This document shows positions 31,273-34,095 of a stretch of 34,095 nt of DNA, one piece after another. Numbering within the stretch: position 1 is the stretch's first letter; the number at the start of each line of letters is the position of its first letter. Source of the stretch: Azospirillum sp. B4 (GTDB taxonomy: Bacteria > Pseudomonadota > Alphaproteobacteria > Azospirillales > Azospirillaceae). The translations under genes and the position numbers were made by a program. The stretch lies in NCBI RefSeq assembly GCF_000333275.1, contig NZ_BACU01000575.1, positions 1 to 34,095 of the forward strand. The letters run 5' to 3'. The notes beneath the pieces were generated by a model that had not been told where the DNA came from, made no database searches, and saw only the letters and a list, made by a program, of their open reading frames with translations.

Positions 31273-32277
31273 TTACAGCAGCTCAGCGATCTGCACGGCG
31301 TTCAGGGCGGCGCCCTTCAGCAGCTGGTCGCCGGCGACGAACAGCTGGATGGAGCGGCCGCTGGGGTCGCTGATGTCCTGGCGGACACGGCCCACCAGGA
31401 TGTCGCCCTGGCCGGAGGCGTCCACCGGCATGGGGAAATAGTTCTTCTCCCAATCGTCGACGATGCGCACGCCCGGCGCCGTGGCCAGGATGTCCTTGAC
31501 CTCCGCCGGGGTGATCGGCCGCTCGAACTCCACGGTCAGCGCCTCGGAATGGGCGCGCAGTACGGGCACGCGCACGCAGGTGGCGGAGATGCGGATGTCG
31601 GCGTCGCCGAAGATCTTCCACGTCTCCTTCACCATCTTCATCTCTTCCTCATTGTAGCCGTTGGCCGGGTCGACCTTGGCGTTATGGCTGAAGAGGTTGA
31701 AGGCGTAGGGGTGGGGCAGCACGGTGGGGGTGAAGGGCTTGCCCTCCAGATAGGCCCGCGTGCCCTCCCGCAGTTCCTCCATGGCGGCGGCACCGGCGCC
31801 GGACGCCGCCTGGTAGGTCGCGGCGATGAAGCGCGTGATGCGGTTCTTGGCGTGCAGCGGCCACAGCGGCACCAGCGCGATGATGGTGGAGCAGTTGGGG
31901 TTGGCGATGATGCCCTTATGGCCCTTCACCGCCTCCGGGTTCACCTCCGGCACCACCAAGGGGACGGCGGGGTCCTGGCGGAAGGCGCTGGAGTTGTCCA
32001 CCACCACGGCGCCCGCCTTGACGGCGATGGGGCCATAGACCTTGGAAATGGAGCCGCCGGCGGAGAACAGGGCGATGTCCACGCCCGCGAAGCTGTTCTC
32101 GTCCAGGGCCTGGACGGTGATCTCCTTACCCTTGAAGGTCATGGTCTTGCCGGCCGACCGGGGCGACGCCAGCAGGCGCAGCTCGGACAGGGGGAAATCA
32201 CGCTGCTCCAGGCACTCAAGCAGCTCGACGCCAACGGCGCCGGTGGCGCCGACGATGGCAACGACGGGCAAGGCCAT
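31273..32277 (-). CDS. asd: Aspartate-semialdehyde dehydrogenase
   Basis: The product has 334 residues. It reduces aspartyl phosphate to aspartate semialdehyde with NADPH, feeding lysine/diaminopimelate, threonine and methionine synthesis. The NADP-binding motif is VAIVGATGAVGVELLECL; SPRSAGK binds phosphate. The catalytic Cys129 lies in ANPNCSTI. TYQAASGAGAAAMEEL and the VRVPVLRAHSE stretch with the catalytic His are standard. All key residues are present. It stands alone, 157 bp after ubiB in the same direction, with AAGG or GAGG as ribosome site. Confidence 0.95.
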   Translation of the reverse strand: MALPVVAIVGATGAVGVELLECLEQRDFPLSELRLLASPRSAGKTMTFKGKEITVQALDENSFAGVDIALFSAGGSISKVYGPIAVKAGAVVVDNSSAFRQDPAVPLVVPEVNPEAVKGHKGIIANPNCSTIIALVPLWPLHAKNRITRFIAATYQAASGAGAAAMEELREGTRAYLEGKPFTPTVLPHPYAFNLFSHNAKVDPANGYNEEEMKMVKETWKIFGDADIRISATCVRVPVLRAHSEALTVEFERPITPAEVKDILATAPGVRIVDDWEKNYFPMPVDASGQGDILVGRVRQDISDPSGRSIQLFVAGDQLLKGAALNAVQIAELL

Positions 32278-32434
32278 GACCTTAGATCCTCAAAACGGAA
32301 GGGTGAAACATATGGAACGAGAGGCGCCATCCTCTTGTTCGTTTCGTACCCTCGTCAAGCGGACGACTCGCAGGGCTGCCCTGTCTCGGGTCGCAACCTA
32401 AGAAAGATTATTAGCGGGAAGATGAAGGGCCCCG

Positions 32435-33973
32435 TCAGCGCAGGGCGAGGACAACAACCGCCACGGTCAAGGCGATGATGGCGGCCCATTGCCAGCCGCC
32501 CCGGCCACGCCCCAGGCGGGTGGCCAGGTCGTCGATGCTGCGCGGGTCGATGGGCAGGCCGCCCTTGTCCAGATGCTCCGCCAGCCGGTCGGCATGACGC
32601 AGCAGCAGGGGCAGCTTGGACGCGGTGGCGCTGATATTGCGCACGGCCTCCGCCAGTCGTGCCTCCGGCCCCCGGTTCTCCCGCATCCATTCCTCGATCA
32701 GGGGGCGGGCCACTTCCCACATGTTCAGGCGGGGGTTCAGGGCGCGGCCCACGCCCTCCGCCGTCAGCATGCTTTTCTGCAGCAGCAGCAGCTGGGGCTG
32801 GGTCTCCATCTCGAACTGCTCGGTCACGGCGAACAGCTGGGCCAGCAGCCGGCCGACCGAGATGTCGTGCATGGGCTTGTTGTGCACCTGTTCGCCGATG
32901 GCGCGGGCCGCCTGCATGAACAGCTCGCGCGACTGGTGGGCGGGCACGTAGCCGGCATCGAAATGCACGTCGGCCACCAGGCGGTAGTCACGGTTCAGGA
33001 AGCCCAGCAGCATGTCGGCCAGATACAGCCGCGTCTGCCGGTCCAGCCGGCCCATAATGCCGAAGTCCACCGGCGCCAGGTGGCCGGACATGTTCACGAA
33101 CATGTTCCCCGGGTGCAGGTCGGCATGGAAGAAGCCGTCGCGGAACACCTGGTTGAAGAAGGAATTGGCAGCCTGGCGCAGCACGTCGTCGGGGTCGAAG
33201 CCCGCCGCCCGGATGGCGTCCACCTGGTCCACGGGGATGCCGTGGATGCGGTCCAGGGTCAGCACCCGCTGGCTGGTGCGGTCCCAGTCCACCTTGGGGA
33301 TGTTGAAGGTGATGTCGCCCTTGAAGTTGTCGGCCAGCTCGGATGCGGCGCTGGCCTCCATGCGCAGGTCCATCTCCATGCGCACGGTCTCGGCGAAGGT
33401 CTCCACCACCTCCACCGGCTTCAGCCGCTTCAGCCGGGGCAGGACGCGCACCGCCAGGCCGGCCAGCCAGTACATCAGGTCGATGTCGCGGCGGAAGGCC
33501 AGCTCCACGCCGGGGCGCAGCACCTTCACCGCCACCTCCTTGCCCTCCGCCGTCACGGCGAAGTGCACCTGGGCGATGCTGGCGGCGGCCACGGACTCGG
33601 GCTCGAAACTCTGGAAAATCTCGCCCAGCGGCCGGCCCAGCTGTTCCTCGATGATGGCCACGGCCTGGGATGTGGGGAAGGGCGGCAGCCGGTCGCGCAG
33701 CAGGGCCAGGTCTTCGGCCACGGCGTCGCCCACCAGGTCGGACCGGGTGGACAGGGCCTGGCCCAGCTTGATGAAGCTGGGGCCCAGCTCCTGGATGGCG
33801 GCGGCCAGGCGCTGGCCCTTGCGACCCGGCGCCCGGTTGTTGTTCATGCAGCGCAACAGCATGGCCACGCCCGGCGCCACGTCGCGGAACTCCTCCGGGA
33901 ACAGGGCGCCATGCCGGCCCAGCGTGCGCCCGATGATGTACAGGCGGCGCAGGTTGCGCAGGATGCGAAGCAT
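32435..33973 (-). CDS. ubiB: Ubiquinone biosynthesis ATPase/kinase-like protein UbiB
   Basis: The product has 512 residues. The UbiB/ADCK-specific KxGQ motif is in GPSFIKLGQALSTRSDL (residues 64-80). The Ala-rich nucleotide loop is VAAASIAQVHFA, and the Lys of the kinase-like core is in EVAVKVLRPG. FFHADLHPGNMF and PVDFGIMGRLD are the catalytic and Mg2+ motifs. The C-terminus (WQWAAIIALTVAVVVLAL) is one membrane helix. Family knowledge: UbiB/Coq8 is an ATPase needed for ubiquinone synthesis, likely by extracting lipid precursors. The start lies two bases after the ubiE stop, the common ubiE-ubiB order of alphaproteobacteria. Confidence 0.95.
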   Translation of the reverse strand: MLRILRNLRRLYIIGRTLGRHGALFPEEFRDVAPGVAMLLRCMNNNRAPGRKGQRLAAAIQELGPSFIKLGQALSTRSDLVGDAVAEDLALLRDRLPPFPTSQAVAIIEEQLGRPLGEIFQSFEPESVAAASIAQVHFAVTAEGKEVAVKVLRPGVELAFRRDIDLMYWLAGLAVRVLPRLKRLKPVEVVETFAETVRMEMDLRMEASAASELADNFKGDITFNIPKVDWDRTSQRVLTLDRIHGIPVDQVDAIRAAGFDPDDVLRQAANSFFNQVFRDGFFHADLHPGNMFVNMSGHLAPVDFGIMGRLDRQTRLYLADMLLGFLNRDYRLVADVHFDAGYVPAHQSRELFMQAARAIGEQVHNKPMHDISVGRLLAQLFAVTEQFEMETQPQLLLLQKSMLTAEGVGRALNPRLNMWEVARPLIEEWMRENRGPEARLAEAVRNISATASKLPLLLRHADRLAEHLDKGGLPIDPRSIDDLATRLGRGRGGWQWAAIIALTVAVVVLALR

Positions 33974-33975
33974 GG

Positions 33976-34095
33976 TCAGACGCGCCAGGCGGAATGGATG
34001 GCGGCCACCCCACCCGTCAGCGGCCGGGCGCGGGCGTGGCTGAAGCCCACGGCCTCCAGCCGGCGGCACAGCGCATCGCGCTCGGGGAAACGGCG
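33976..34095 (-). CDS. ubiE: UbiE demethylmenaquinone/ubiquinone C-methyltransferase, C-terminal end
   Basis: Only the last 39 residues are in the window (RRFPERDALCRRLEAVGFSH to the stop). The ending LTGGVAAIHSAWRV matches the highly conserved UbiE/COQ5 C-terminus (LTGGVxAxHxxW form). Its position directly before ubiB supports the call. The methyltransferase core lies beyond the window edge. Confidence 0.9.
   Translation of the reverse strand, partial: RRFPERDALCRRLEAVGFSHARARPLTGGVAAIHSAWRV

Overview
This window is high-GC DNA with densely packed genes. Short intergenic gaps, ATGA stop/start overlaps and the gene families present (ubiE-ubiB, a hut locus with N-formylglutamate deformylase, many TonB-dependent receptors) point to an alphaproteobacterium. 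Azospirillaceae-like Rhodospirillales is my best guess, from gene content only. No tRNA, rRNA or CRISPR array was seen.

Layout. (1) 1-4978, minus strand: a metal-handling block. In transcription order it has a Cys-cluster secreted protein, a CusF-like periplasmic copper protein, a DUF2231 membrane protein with a His-rich tail, a DUF4198 periplasmic protein, a small secreted protein, a HupE/UreJ-type permease, a membrane-anchored periplasmic protein, and the start of a siderophore-type TonB-dependent receptor whose frame is broken twice. (2) 5212-12661, plus strand: a catabolic block with a HAD dehalogenase-like hydrolase, a cupin, a membrane acyltransferase, a D-serine dehydratase/D-threonine aldolase-like PLP enzyme, RidA, an aldehyde dehydrogenase and an FAD amino-acid oxidase. 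It reads as breakdown of a D- or beta-hydroxy amino acid or amine: the PLP enzyme would release an enamine/imine, RidA would hydrolyse it, and the oxidase and dehydrogenase would finish the oxidation. A strong terminator follows. (3) 12965-13595: a decayed IS1380-type transposase.

(4) 13947-19810, plus strand: six tightly coupled genes that look like an uncharacterised small-molecule biosynthetic operon. They encode a haem-oxygenase-like (HDO/TenA-like) candidate oxidase, an ATP-grasp-like ligase, a GT2 glycosyltransferase, a short PaaK-like adenylate-forming enzyme, a second ATP-grasp-like ligase and a second GT2. An AT-rich leader precedes it, and it lies between two gene remnants (the IS1380 transposase and a frameshifted LuxR-type regulator). 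This is the most interesting part of the window.

(5) 20407-25296, plus strand: a histidine-utilisation segment with a 70-aa orphan coupled to hutG, then hutH, a GntR/FCD regulator and an APC amino-acid permease. (6) 25297-26022, minus strand: a PIN toxin/AbrB antitoxin pair with a recognisable promoter and operator-like inverted repeat. (7) 26033-30702, minus strand: an MFS transporter, a complete TonB-dependent receptor, a truncated alpha/beta-hydrolase and a 98-aa orphan. (8) 30927-34095: a small membrane protein (plus strand), then asd, ubiB and the 3' end of ubiE (minus strand), which are ordinary core genes.
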